This document shows, one piece after another, positions 12,101 to 24,117 of a stretch of 64,000 nt of DNA (its first letter is position 1; every line of letters begins with the position of its first letter). The notes below the pieces were generated by a model. That model saw only the letters and a list, made by a program, of their open reading frames with translations, ran no database searches and was not told the DNA's origin. Both the position numbers and the translations under genes were made by a program. The stretch covers positions 62,001 to 126,000 of the forward strand of contig NW_020312749.1 in NCBI RefSeq assembly GCF_002999335.1, given 5' to 3'. This DNA comes from Cyclospora cayetanensis. Taxonomy: Eukaryota; Apicomplexa; Conoidasida; Eucoccidiorida; Eimeriidae.

Positions 12101-12837
12101 TAAAACTCGATCACCTCACATTTCTCTTCAACTTTGCAAGACTCCGTAGCCTTTCTGACTCGGTGTGCGGACACCTGGGCTGGTCCTTTAGCTACACTGC
12201 CCCTGCGTACAGGCAGCTCTACTCCCAAGTCTACGCCTCTTTCTACCCTGAGCTTCCGCTCTAAGCAAACTTATTGGACTGTTTTATGGTTTAGCTTGGT
12301 AATGGGAATTATATCGCTCGTGAACTGCGTGTGCCGTGGGGATGCGTACTCAGTGCTCTAGTGTTTGTGAATTTGCCACAAATTGCGCACGCAGGTTGCA
12401 CGACACCGCGATACTCCCCGTTTTTGCATTCCATAGCGTAGTTTAAGACCCTCTAAATTGTAAAAGGTGTTGCACCCTGGCAGCTCCCCTCCTTGGACAC
12501 CGCGTACAGTAGGCGGCCGCTTCGCTTCCCCGCGTGCTCCTTGGGTGTGCACGGCAAGGGATCTTCTGTGTTTATTCATTTTCTGAGTGGAGTTCTCTGT
12601 ATGGCCCTTAAAAGTCGCAATAATTAACCTCCTCTCAGAGGTTTCCCTAGACGGTTCTGCGACACCTCCCTCTGTCCGTCTGTTGAAGCTGGTCACCTTG
12701 AGTGGTCAATCCCACCTTGGCGAAATCAAGCCTTCACCACAAGCACGACTCGAGCCCCCCTCTTTGTCATCTTCCACAGCGATTTGGCTGTGGCCACGAC
12801 GCCTGTCGCTTGTTGGGTAGCGCGTAGCTTCTCGAAA
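9134..12837. other. Unresolved 3' part of the preceding gene plus spacer
   Basis: Possible terminal exons of the 3033-9133 gene lie here. Frames at 9369-9500 (acceptor at 9368), 9530-9600, 9650-9816, 10035-10242 and 12140-12263 have protein-like composition and plausible splice sites, but phases allow more than one chain. From 10250 to about 12100 I see no coding signal, only a copy of the dispersed repeat at 10915-11095. The stretch 12265-12837 is upstream of the next gene and shows nothing recognisable. Confidence 0.4.
10915..11095 (-). repeat. Dispersed short repeat, copy 1
   Basis: On the minus strand this shares with the copies at 31.3, 40.4, 40.8 and 43.4 kb a core that runs GTGTGCG..GCGCTAGATGC, then a variant of CAACGAGCTGTGAATGCTCGGAGTGC, then a C-rich tail near CTCCCCTCA. 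Copies are about 150-200 bp and diverged. No long open frame or transposase motif is present, so a SINE-like or other non-autonomous element is the best guess. Confidence 0.5.
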
Positions 12838-15800
12838 ATGGTGGTTCCCTGGAAGCACGGCACAAGGCGAATAACAGGGCACCCTCTCAAGAAAATTGCT
12901 CGAGCAGTCAGCCTAGTCCTTCTGACGGTGTGGAGCTGTACGGCGGAGGCTGCAGGGACGCCCTCCTCACCAAAGCAAGTGAGCGCGCTCGTCGTGCGAT
13001 GGCCAGAAGCCTCTACCATGTAAGCGCGGAAGATGCCTGCTGCCTCCAGAGCATGCAGGTTTGCGTGGCACGTGCATACGCCAGCTGAATCGCTACTCTG
13101 GCTGCTGTGCATTCGCTTTGTGCTATTCAATTCTGTTCACGCAGAGTGGAGGCAGCAGGAAATGGGGGCAACTCAGGGTCAGACACGGCGGCCTCCAATT
13201 CGGTATGAGCAAAACAAGCTCTTTGCCCCACACACATGCGATGAGACTCCAGATACAGACTTCGCTTGCTGTTTGGCGACTCGGGCTTACTCGGTGTGCG
13301 CTGCCGATGAATATTTGTGCAGGATGCGGAAAAACCTGGCGCGTCGGCTGCGTTTGAAGCGGGTGTGGATCAGCGCTCCTTCTGACCCGCTTCATTATAT
13401 CCAGCCTCAACGAGCCTCATTTTGAGGCTTTTGGTGTGATCTGTGGGGCTGAGGCCAATCGCGTTTCAGCGAAAGAAACACGCTTGCAATACAGTCCCCT
13501 TGTACTTCTCCCTGTGTGCCGCCCTCCTGCAGTGGAAGCTTTCGTTGCGAGGCAGCCTACGAGGAGTCAGCTTCTCAAAGCCCTCAAGCATCCCCAAAGC
13601 CACGGACTGGAGAGCTTGGCGGTTCCGCCGGTGTTGCAATGCGAGTCGTACCCTTCCATCCGCCTTTACGACGAGTACGATGCTCGAAAAGCCTCTGGTA
13701 AAGAGGGTCTTGTGGATCTAGGCAACTTGCACGACGTTGCCGCGGAGTTTGGGCTTTTTGTTTCGAAGCATCGAGTGCAACAAGAGCTGAGACACAAGAA
13801 AATGCTGCAACTCAAGTCTCACAGGCGGCTAGGCGTTGGCGTCGTCCAGTGGTGGGTATCGTGAATTAGCCTCTCCCTTGATTTCTGCGTGCCTCCTGTT
13901 TCCTGCATTCAAAGGATTGGAGGTGTACAGACACTAGGCTAGGCGCGCACCTGGCACTTGGCTTCAATCCGCGGCTAGACACATATATATATATATGTAC
14001 ATATACATATATATACAAACAAACAAACAAACAAACAAACACACAAACAAACAAACACACAAACAAACAAACAAACAAACACACAAACACACAAACAAAC
14101 AAACACACAAACAAACAAACAAACAAACACACAAACAAACAAACCAACAAACAAACACACACACACACACACACACAGCCTGACCTGTGCAATCCCGCTC
14201 CACTCCCCAGTCCCCCCTGCCCCCCTCCTCCCCCGCCTGCTGCTGCACATGTCTGTTTTGAACCGGAGTTGTTTTGTCTAAAGAAAAAGGGTTTTAAACC
14301 CTCCTTTTTCGGGGCCTCGCAAGAGGGCAGCTGCTACCTGCGGCGTCGATGTGGCATGCATGCCGCGTTTTGTGGTCCTTGCATTGCAGCATGCGCTGCT
14401 TCTGATGTTTCTTCTGAGACTTCTTCTGCGTGTCTTGTGCGCGTGCTTCCCCAGGAACACCTTCATGATGCGGCCTTCAGCCGTCGACTTGCTGTGGGCT
14501 TTGATGGATGGCGTCGCAGAGCACAAGGCGACCCCTGTTGACCGCTTGGATGTGTTGGTATTCCTCCTGCATGAAACTCCGCACTTCAAGACCAAAACCG
14601 ATAAGCGGCGCATGCTAAAGAATGTGCAGCACGTGGTCAACGTGCTGAGCACCGAACACAGCTGGGGCGCTGCCCATATGAAGAGCCTCAAGAATACTGG
14701 GGGAACAGGTTTGCGTTTTGGGAGACTAAACACGCAATCCATCATATGGATTTCGCGCTTTCGTCAGGGGGACCTTTCTTCTCCCCACGTTAATTACGTT
14801 TGTCTTGCCCAGCATGCCGTGAATGGCCGCGAAAAAGGCTTTATTGCCGCCGTCCTCCACTTCACGCACGTCGGGAAACTGGCATTCGTCGGAGTCCACC
14901 TTCCCGGCTGGGAGTCTCAAGCCTTCCGCTCAGTAATTGCTCATCTTGTGGAGGCTTGTGGCAACAAGCACAAAGGTGACTTTTCTCCTCTACTGCTGCG
15001 AACGCTCAAGAGCAAGCCTCTACGGCCGTGGCGTGCCGTAGCACCCCCTGTATGGGGTGCACGTGTGTGCAGCCGTGCCCCTTTGCCGGCTAGGACGCCT
15101 TTTTCGTGCAAATATCTACTTCGGGTGTTTCTGCGTTACCCCTTGCATTGGCTGCCTTGTCTGCAATGCGAATCAGGGCTAGACTCCTTCGACGGCGTCT
15201 TCATAGGGGGCGACTGGAACGAACATCTGAACACTGACGCTCTGCTGGCCCTTTATTCTACCGTGGAATCATCATCTGGCCAGACTTTTAGGTATCCCGC
15301 GCTGAAACATGCGTTAACCAATTTAAATATTCGTGAGTTTCCCCCACCGGGGGCCCCCATGCCCGCCTCCCAGCACTTCTGCCCGTTTTGAATCGTAGGT
15401 TAATTGATACTACCCAAGAAGTGGAAACGGGGAAAGGGGGGCTGATGTGCGGGTGTCCGTTAAACTGCATGCGACGCGGCTTTTCCTGGGGCTTTTGTTT
15501 GTGGTGCCGGAAGCAGCTCCTCAGAACCGCGTGGCTAAGGCCTTGACAGAAGCCATGTTAGAGGGTCCAGAGAGGGTCAGTAGAGTCTATATGCCGCTCT
15601 TATGGGCTGTCGATCGCTTTGGTCGGATGCCTAGGATCTCGAAACAGCACCCGACTACCAAGCGGGAGGAGCCTGTAGTGGCTGTGCTTAGAGACATGGA
15701 TTTTGACCAGGCAACTGCCTGCTACAAAGGTGGATGGACTTACAAGTACACTCCCGAGCACCTCCCGAAGGCAGAAGCAGTGAGTCTGCTGCACATGTGT

Positions 15801-16123
15801 AGAGCCCGGATAGCCACCCTACGTTGAGGCAGGCTCCGAAATAACGCACATAAATGATAATTTAACGAATGGCGCATCTGCCTGTGCCCATTTTCCAGGC
15901 TCATCCCTTTTTGCGTATGACGCCCTGTATTCATAAGAAAGTTCTCTTGGAAACTCGAGGGGTGGGATTTCTGGACAGGTCAGCAATGAGAATGTCGAAG
16001 GCAGCGGGGGCTGATGGGTGGCCAGAAAAGGCAGCGTTCATCGTGGTAGCGAAGCAGGTGTTTGTCCATGGAACTGATCACTCGCAGCAGTTCACAGCAT
16101 TAGACATTTTGTACCGTTTTTAA
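12838..16123 (+). CDS. Secreted endonuclease/exonuclease/phosphatase (EEP) fold protein
   Basis: Eight exons, join(12838..13019, 13145..13202, 13323..13362, 13533..13851, 14455..14975, 15183..15332, 15517..15779, 15899..16123), give 585 residues with every phase consistent. Residues 1-40 hold basic residues, then a hydrophobic core (RAVSLVLLTVWSCTAEAAG) like a signal peptide or signal anchor. EEP landmarks appear in order: Asn201 in VVQWNTF, Glu240 in VFLLHET, HLPGW near residue 345, Asp384 and Asn386 in GGDWNEH, and Asp571-His572 near the C-terminus in GTDHSQQF. Known families with this metal-dependent fold include DNase I, APE nucleases, deadenylases, sphingomyelinases and inositol phosphatases. 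The substrate cannot be chosen from sequence. The N-terminal 200 residues have no recognised domain. The fold is well supported; nuclease versus phosphodiesterase is open. Confidence 0.8.
13981..14178. repeat. CAAA/CACA compound microsatellite
   Basis: A short TA run is followed by about 150 bp of (CAAA)n broken by CACA, then pure (CA)n. It lies in the intron between exons ending 13851 and starting 14455 of the EEP gene. Phe/Val/Cys/Leu-rich frames on the minus strand are by-products. Confidence 0.95.
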
Positions 16124-19100
16124 TTCGTATTTGAGTGTATTTGGGGCCCATAAACGCATTTCTGGAAACGCGAGTGCAAAGCACTGCACCAGAGCGGGGG
16201 CCAATGTTTCTTTGCCGCTGCATCTTCCCACAAGTACTCATTGGGTTGGTGCAATGAGCTCGATTATGTTTTTATGAAGGCGCAACATGTAAAGGCACTG
16301 CAGGCACAATCGAAGGCAGCATGACGAAACTATCAAAGCAAGCTTGACTGTCTGTGTATGCCGATCGTGGAGCTAATTGGTATATCTTCGTGGCACACCT
16401 TACTTTAGCAATCACGGTTTTATGAAGTATGCTGCCGTCGAATGCAGTTGATCTGCTTTCCAGAAGCCTATCAATTATTCTTGACCTTATATTTGCATGA
16501 GTCATCCAAGACCATCGTGTCCATCTCCTTTTGGCGGGGTAATATTTGCGTTGTAGGGAAGTTTCAATGCGCTTTCTCAACGCTTGGCATTTTTCACAAA
16601 TAGTGGAAGTTCTCTTCCACCAAGACTGCTCGACACTTTTAAGTCTGTAGATTTCAGCAAAAACTTGAGCCAGGGCTACTACTACACGCAGTCACGGGCA
16701 CTATCAACTCAGCAGTTGCCATCAAGCATTTTTCTGTTGCACTCAACAGTAGCTCGGAAGGTAGAGTAATCCTTGTTTTCAGCAGATATCACTGATTTAA
16801 CCTGTTCACCAAAGTTAGTACGATCTGGTTTTAGGGCGAGAAAACTCCGGTCAGCAATGAGCGACCTCTGTTATGCAAGCAGCATCGTCATGTAGTATTG
16901 CAGCGCCAGAAAAATTTTAGTAATCAGGGAAAGAATGGAGCAACTGCTTCAACAAAGGTAGCAGAGGTGCATCTACCGTTTTAACAAGAGCTGGAGCTGT
17001 AGTGTGCGAAACTCATCGCTTCTGTTTCCTCCATATTTTTGTCGTTTGTACTGGATGCCTTCCCTTACTGTCCTCTGAGACGTTTGGTCGCGTGGTGTTT
17101 CCACAGCACAAAGGCGGATAGCCATGCGTTGTGGCACGATCATTGTAACGCTGCATCCAAAGCCTCCACAGGAGGTGCATAACTCTAGTCGCAACACACA
17201 GCAAGCCGGCCAAAGCCTTTGAAAAAGTTAGCTGTTTGTCTGCCGCCTCTCCTCAGAGCTCCAACGAAGCGAACAACTTACCTAGGATGGACGTTGCGGA
17301 GCCCTTAATTATATCGAGTTTTCATGGCTAGTTGCCTGGAGTACCTTTAGCAAACGCGCACAACGCTGCTTTCAATTGTAGGTATCGAGGTAACAGTACT
17401 TTGCAAATGAAATAGATATACAAGCAAACGAAACCGGTTAGTCGATTCTGTATTTTTACATCTGAACTGAATAAAACTAGACTACTAGAAGGCATCTAAA
17501 TGTCTCTTAGCCCGCTACAATCACTACCTTCACCCCTAGTTGGCCATGGTAGGCTGTATAGCTAGGCACAACCAGAGCACAGTGGAGATTCTTGCATCCC
17601 GTTCAAGTTTTCTGTATAGTCATGGTGTCTACGCACCCAGCACTCCGCGAAAGGTATTTTGAGGCGCCCCTACTTCAAGATTTGCCAACTAGGTGTGGCC
17701 CATTAGAAACCAAAGCCATCTGTCAATGAAACGGCTAGGTTCACGCAAGCTTTAAAAGTCTTATGCGTGGGTAGGGCGAAATGGCTTAGCGAAGGCTGGC
17801 ACTTCGTAAGCAACTCCAACAAACTGTTGGCTCAAGCCGAACGAAAGAGGAAAGTATGAGACGATCTGTGTCTTGGATTGCCTGGCAAGCAAGTTTGTTT
17901 TTTGTGAATTATGTGTAGTCCAATTAAAGTGGGAACTGTACAGAGCCATAGTAGTACAATAGGTGGACTTTCATTAGTGCTTCTTTGGCGAATTGCCAAA
18001 AGCTCTACCGCCGTCTACATAGGCCTCCTGTATATTGCATCAGATTCAGTAGCTTGCAACTTCAACAATTCTTCTAGAATAAAAGCAGCAAGAGCTTGGC
18101 AAACTTGGAGGGAACAATTCCCGTCGCCATCTTCCTTACACAACCAATCCAGTCACTAAATCCAGCTGCTCATACATGGTTTCTTGTCGCACCTGAAGGC
18201 AATTTAGTAAGATGGAGAACAGCGTATCCCATGTCAATTATCGCATGGCACACTGGATGCTTCTAGTCTTACTTTTGAGGCAGCTCATTGATGGCTTGAG
18301 CTGACGCATTAGCAGACTGCGCCGACGTGTAATACAGTAATTGAGTCGCGCCGTAGCAGTCTAATCGCGTGGTACAACACTTACCCAGGCAGCACAGGAC
18401 ACGGCTAGGAAGGCTTCACTGAGAATGGACATCTGTAGGTAATGTGCTGGACCCATCACAGCCATACACCAATACGCATGCATACTCACCAGTCAGTTTC
18501 GCCCCCAGTGGTACACAGTGCACATTTTAGACCGCCTTGCCCAGAAACGCACAAGCACTTGTCGTGGCATTTCGCTCTTCCATCCAGACAGCGACAGTCG
18601 TTGAGGTCAGCGTAGGATTTACTGTGCCTGACACCACATACAAATGGCCATCAAATATTAATTACAGTTGTGCTTGCTTATGTGGAATATCCGGAAGTAT
18701 ACGTGGCTACACGGCGGTAACACTCCGAAGTACGGTTGCCCTTGGTAAGTACATCGGTACGATGCGTATCGTGAGCTTGCAATAGGTAGATGAAGCGAGC
18801 AGGGTACGGTGAAAGAATAGCCGCCTTCTTAGCGGACTCATAACAGGTATTGAGTACAGGGACGTAAGCTTAAGCTGTTGAGTGGCTCGCTGTAATGTCC
18901 ATTATTTCAGGCTATTCACCTCCCCCGATACCAGAGCTTTTGCACCTTTGGAGTCAGGTGTGCCCTGTATGAGTTAGGCCAGAGCAAGGCATTATCGCGA
19001 AAGGCCAATTCAAGGCATCCACTAAAGCAAACAGGCGGCGTGTAATACGTAGCTCGCACAATAATGCTTGTTACGTTTGCACGCTGCTCAGCGTATTAGT

Positions 19101-21581
19101 TTGTGCAAAGCGATACCTCTCTATTTGCTGCCAAGAGTGAGCTACAACAGGCGCCTGCTCGTAGGGCTGGATAGTAGCACTATCGGAGGTGGTATCAGAG
19201 GGTTTATTTGACTATAATACACCGCTGTGTAGAATTTTAAGCCTTCTGTAAAGCGCCAAAGGCAAAGAGCACCTGCACTGATTTAGCGATCACCATAGCA
19301 GTGGTAATCGTAGAGCTTTCGTGTGCGTGCACAACTTGTTACAGCAGAGCATGCTGAAATGAACAATATTCTTGTTGGTTTATCAATATAGCGTCGACAA
19401 ACCGTGCTTCTTAGACATAAAGCACAAGTGAGTCTTAAAATCACGGGGCTTCGGCCCCCATTTTACGCTGTGCAGCAATACTTCGTACTCAGCAGAAGAT
19501 AATGCACAGGCAGTCTCAGCCTCAGGAAAACGCTGAAGCTCACTACATATCAACCCGATAAGCACGCTGAGCGGCCTAAAGATGCTGCCAGACGAAGCTA
19601 AGCGTTTTCAGTAGCTCCAACATATTCGACTCGCATAGATGATCAACAACATCGAAGCAATTAAAGACTACCCGTAAGACCACGCACGCTTGGGAGTAGC
19701 CATGGGGTTAGAGGAGATTCAGGCGTCAGCCAGAGACAAAGATGAGACACAATGCTTTGGAGATATCTTTGTTGCATGTAAATTCTCTGTGCAGGGGCTT
19801 CACAGCTTCCTATATCGTTCTTTCGTGAGGAACAAAAGGAGCCTTTGCCACATTCCCAGGATATACCCACGTCAAAGCAAGCAACAGTTCCTTTTCACCA
19901 AGTGTCTACCTTGTTTTCAAGAAGCGCTACCATATTTTAAATAACGAAGAATGTGGTAGGAGTGAGAGGGTGCAGCCATTAAAGGCCCCGCTAAATGCCT
20001 GGACAACCAGGAGAAACGCGTTGAAATGTGCAACAACCATAAGGCATGAGATGCAGCACAAAAGACTCCTGCAGCTCCAGTTTTTCGCTATTAGTTAAGC
20101 ACAATCCACCCTAGCCGACTCCTCATAAAGACAGTTTGCAGAACTATACTATGGTCATTACAGGCGACTTGGTCCACGTCTTCACAAAGTTTGACGATCC
20201 ATCCTGTGCCATTCGTCAGGGAAGCAGCAGCTCGTCAGCGAGAATTCCAAAGGAAACTCTTGTCACAAATGACTTGTTTGAACTTTGCGACTGTAGATCA
20301 AAACCACTGTCTCATACTGGGGGCCATGGCAGCAAGAGAAGAGTGTCAAGGGCGAATTTTTCCCCTTGCTGTTGTACGCAGATCACATAGACCATTGATG
20401 TATATTGGCTGATCACTAGAGGGTGCAGATTTAGAAGCTACGGCATGTTATGTGCAGCATACAACGCTCCATCTAAGGCCTTCGCAGGGAGACGCTCGAC
20501 TCCAGACTCTCCACAATGTCACCAAGTAGGAAGTTTTTGCGATTTTTCAAGAAACTCCCTCCTAAGCCTGCCCGCGTCCCCCACAGTTCCTCACGAGAAG
20601 GGAAAGACACCTATGGTACGCGTAGCTGCACCCTTCATGCATTTCGAGCATGCACAGCTTGTTTTACATGATGCCTAGTGCCCATGCACGCTGCACTGCA
20701 ACTTCTCCTGTCGAGCCAGCAGCACTCTACGACAAACAAGGCATACGAAGAGATAAACCAGAAAAACTATCAGCCAAGTGTCATATAAATGTGGTTACCT
20801 TTGTAGAATGCGTTCAATTATGGCTTAGCATGCTAAACGATACAACAGATGCAAAAATACCCTGCGTTTACTTTTATAGTACTTGGACACCGGACTCCGC
20901 ATACCACTAACTCATAACACAAGCAGCCGAGCCCAATAGTCAATTCTTTTTTAATTCCCTTTTGAATTTACTTAGTTTTGCACGCCACGCCGAAGCGTGT
21001 CTTTTGGCGCGGAACATGAGAGACATGCAGCATCCAAATACGCTACAACGGGGTACAGGTAGCACAGACTCGTGTAAGCATGTCGTCACTCCTCATTCGG
21101 CTGCAAGTAGCAAAAAGTAAAATGACACGGAGCTAGAATCTAGGAAGCAGCCTCCCATAATGGAAAAGGGTTGCCTGCGTGCTGCAAGGGGAAATAGAGA
21201 CGCAGCCAATGTCCGTAAATTCTCATTAAAGCCTTAAATGGAACCTTTTGATGGTTATGTAACTGCCTGGATCGAACTCGCGGAGGAATCTCCACAGGTT
21301 TCTTCCGTTGCAAGCCAGGCGGAAGTCAATTAACGGCATCTGGCGCATGCACGGATAGTCCCCGGGGTGCCCTATAGCTCCTGTTCAACTTGAATACCGC
21401 TGCCAATCCATTTTGCCTCGAGGTTCCAATCTTTCTGAGTCGTGTGTATCTTCTAAAAACAGAATCGGTATGCTTCCATAAATTACCAACTGTTACCTTA
21501 CCACCCAAGCCCAGTGAAGGTCTCTTAGCGGGGCGTGAACTCATAGGGCCTCTGGTGACGACAAGCGCATGCAACAGTATA
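16124..21581. other. Gene-poor stretch of 5.4 kb
   Basis: Both strands were read. No frame exceeds about 100 residues, none shows a family motif, and none links to another by convincing splice sites. Base composition is more even, and CAG runs and microsatellites are absent. It could hold long untranslated regions or non-coding transcripts; nothing in the sequence shows this. The last few hundred bases are the promoter side of the nicotinamidase gene. Confidence 0.5.
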
Positions 21582-22688
21582 ATGGACGACATCCTGGATG
21601 ACCTTAGCTGTAAAGATGTTTGTTGCTTGCTTGTAACGGATGCACAACATGACTTCTGCGAAGGCACGCTTGCCGCTCCGCGCGGCTTGCAAACAGCCAA
21701 GCGGTTAGGCGAAATGTTGCGCCAACTGCGGCGGAGCGGCGCAAACAATTTGGGTCATGCAAAGTCAGGGCTTTTGAAAAGCCAAACGACCAAGATCAGA
21801 AACTGTGAAGAGCTCACGCTTTCTTCGGATTTTGGAACGATCTCGCTTATGTCGGAAGGTTCAGGTGGACACGACCAGAGAGATTCTACGTACAGTTGGT
21901 GTGATCTTGTTGTATTTTCTCTGGACTGGCACCCTCCGGATCACGTGTCCTTTCTGAGTTCACACTCGGCGGATTGCATGCACTCGATCTGCACGTGTGC
22001 CAGCACCGGCATCAATTCTTCTGCCCGGCCTGCAGCCAATGCAGCTCTGAAAGAAGCCAACAGGTCTCTTGGACTAGACAAGGCGTGGACTGTTGTGCGT
22101 AGCTCCCCAGGTGCGGGGAATGCTGACGCTGCCACTGTTCGATTGTGGCCTGCACACTGCGTGCAAGGCACACCTGGGGCCAAGTTGCACCGAGCGGTCC
22201 AGCCCCAAGTCGGGGATCTCGTCGTTTTCAAGGGTTCCCTCTCTTCTGTAAGACCTAGACATTACGGCAGTCATCAGTTTTGCAATGGTCTTGCTTGCTA
22301 GCAGTACGGTGATGACACAAAGGGTACTCTCGATGCGTAGTGCGTAGGGTGCAAGGTTGCGTGTGGTTTGTGTTTGCAACAGGCGGAGTGCTTCTCTGCT
22401 TGCGGTAATGAAGACGATCCTACTGGGCTGGTTCAAGTACTAAGATCACGGGGTGTAAGCACAGTGGCGGTTTGTGGATTTTGCTTGGACTTTTGTGTTG
22501 CTGAAAGTGCGATTGCGTTGCGGGCTGCCGGATTTCCCAATGTTGTCGTCCTAACCGACCTAACTGTGGCAATAAACGAGGCCAAACAACATGATTCACT
22601 GCAATACCTCGAAGCTCAGCAGGTTAGGTGTCTAAGTCTTGCAGAGTTTATCGAGGAGAGGTCCAGGCTGGCCCCTGCGGAGTCCTAA
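21582..22688 (+). CDS. Nicotinamidase (isochorismatase-fold amidohydrolase)
   Basis: Two exons, join(21582..22247, 22383..22688), phase 0 at the join, give 323 residues. The enzyme hydrolyses nicotinamide to nicotinate and ammonia for NAD salvage. The catalytic triad is visible: Asp20 in LLVTDAQHDF, Lys217 in VVFKGS, and Cys260 in FCLDFCVAES. The metal site is Asp115-x-His117-x3-His121 in DWHPPDH. LWPAHCVQGTPGA is the conserved strand before the Lys. Two low-complexity insertions, at residues about 54-103 and 125-165, explain why it exceeds the usual 210-220 residues. An earlier in-frame start exists upstream, but the ATG at 21582 directly precedes the conserved first strand. The segment after Lys217, normally DSYSAF-like, reads ECFSAC here. 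The family is certain; nicotinamide is the likely substrate. Confidence 0.92.
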
Positions 22689-24117
22689 TTGCCCTACTTA
22701 TGCAGTTTTCACCCAAGGCGGTCCACAGTGGTTTTCCCTAGACAGCTTCTACAAAAGAGCGGTTCATCTGGAGCTACTGCAGGTCCCAGCGTCGCTCTTT
22801 TACTTGTTTAGTGGAGCTGTTGGAATACTTGTTGTCTAGCTGTACATTCGTTTCTTCGGGTAAGTATATCCGCTGTAACACTATCAAGTTGTGTTGGGTC
22901 GTTTTCTGCATTGCATACCGTTTCAGAGCTACAGCAAGCTCTATTATTAGTTCTGAACAGAGATATAGCGGTCGCAGTAGCTGGCACTGCAAGCCAGTTT
23001 TGCACTCTATATTAGTGACTGCAGTGTACGCATTGCCACGCTCAAGACCAGGAATTATGGCCACTGTCGAGAACACCAAAAAGCATAAGAACAGAGGGCA
23101 CATATCAATAGGGAAATTAAGAAAGACGATTATAGTAGGGACGCATATGGACAGGTAGGTCTTTACTGTGCACGACCTGTAGCACGGCTGGAGCACCAAC
23201 GTGAAGTCCCAATGCTTATGGTGCTGCAGCAGGGAACAGCGCATATGCGCAACTCCCAATTGAAATGCTGACGAGTAGACTAAGAATGCATGGGTCATGA
23301 AAGTCTGGTCCATAGATTACGAGCCCATATAACTCAGTCTGGAGGCGTTAAAGGGCTAGTCCAGGGAGAGCGCCTCAGTCAGACCGTTGGCTCCGTGCTT
23401 CCGTCACTTCGCCATTTGCTAGTGGGCTTCGTGAGCCTTCCATTTCCCTCATGAATCTTGCATGGGCCATCTTCGAGGCCGACGGGGATGTTTGTCCCTT
23501 ATTATAGTTTGAACCGCTGCCACTGTTAGTCTGCGCGGAAAACGCACCGCAGCACTGGACGGTTGCTTGCATTGCCGCTACGGTGCCATGACAAAGGAAA
23601 TGGCTCACTTGTCCTTTCTGTGTGTGCCTTGACACAATTTTTGGGCGCTGTTCATTCCTGGGGGCAGCATGATGTTGCTGTCAGCCTATCCTATGTGCCA
23701 CCCTGTCCACCTGTGCCCCAGTGCATTTTGCTATTTCATGTTCAGCTGCAAGGGTTCAAGGGCTCATGGGTTGTTGCTGCATGACAAGCTGACTCTGTCG
23801 TGGCTGGCACATGGGCGCGGGCTCGCATTTAAAGCAGCATCGAGTTCTTGACACACAGTACGCTGTTGCGCCTGTAAACGCGGCATCACGCACTCCTCGC
23901 TACAACATGGAGCAGGCAATTGCCGCATCTCCCCAGAGGGACGCCTTTGCGTCCGTCAGGCACTCCCCAAAACCCGAAAAATTCAGTGTTCCTCTTAATG
24001 AAGTATGACGATATCTCAGGTATCGCTATGCAGCTGTGAGGCGGATGCAGTGAACCCATATGGCGATCGGCTAAAATTGGGAATTGCTATCAAACTTGTT
24101 AGGTTCATATATACTAC
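22689..24117. other. Spacer between nicotinamidase and the coiled-coil gene
   Basis: The two genes face each other, so this holds both 3' ends. The last exon of the minus-strand coiled-coil gene is probably between 23900 and 24010: a minus frame there ends at a stop near 23907 and is preceded by an AG, but the phase does not fit my last supported exon. Otherwise I see nothing. Confidence 0.4.

Noticed and set aside
13866..14250. Phe-Val-Cys-Leu repeat frames on the minus strand
   Set aside because: Translation of the CAAA/CACA microsatellite inside an EEP intron.
23811..24008. Plus-strand frame with protein-like composition near 23.9 kb
   Set aside because: A minus-strand frame over the same bases fits better as the end of the coiled-coil gene, and neither could be confirmed.
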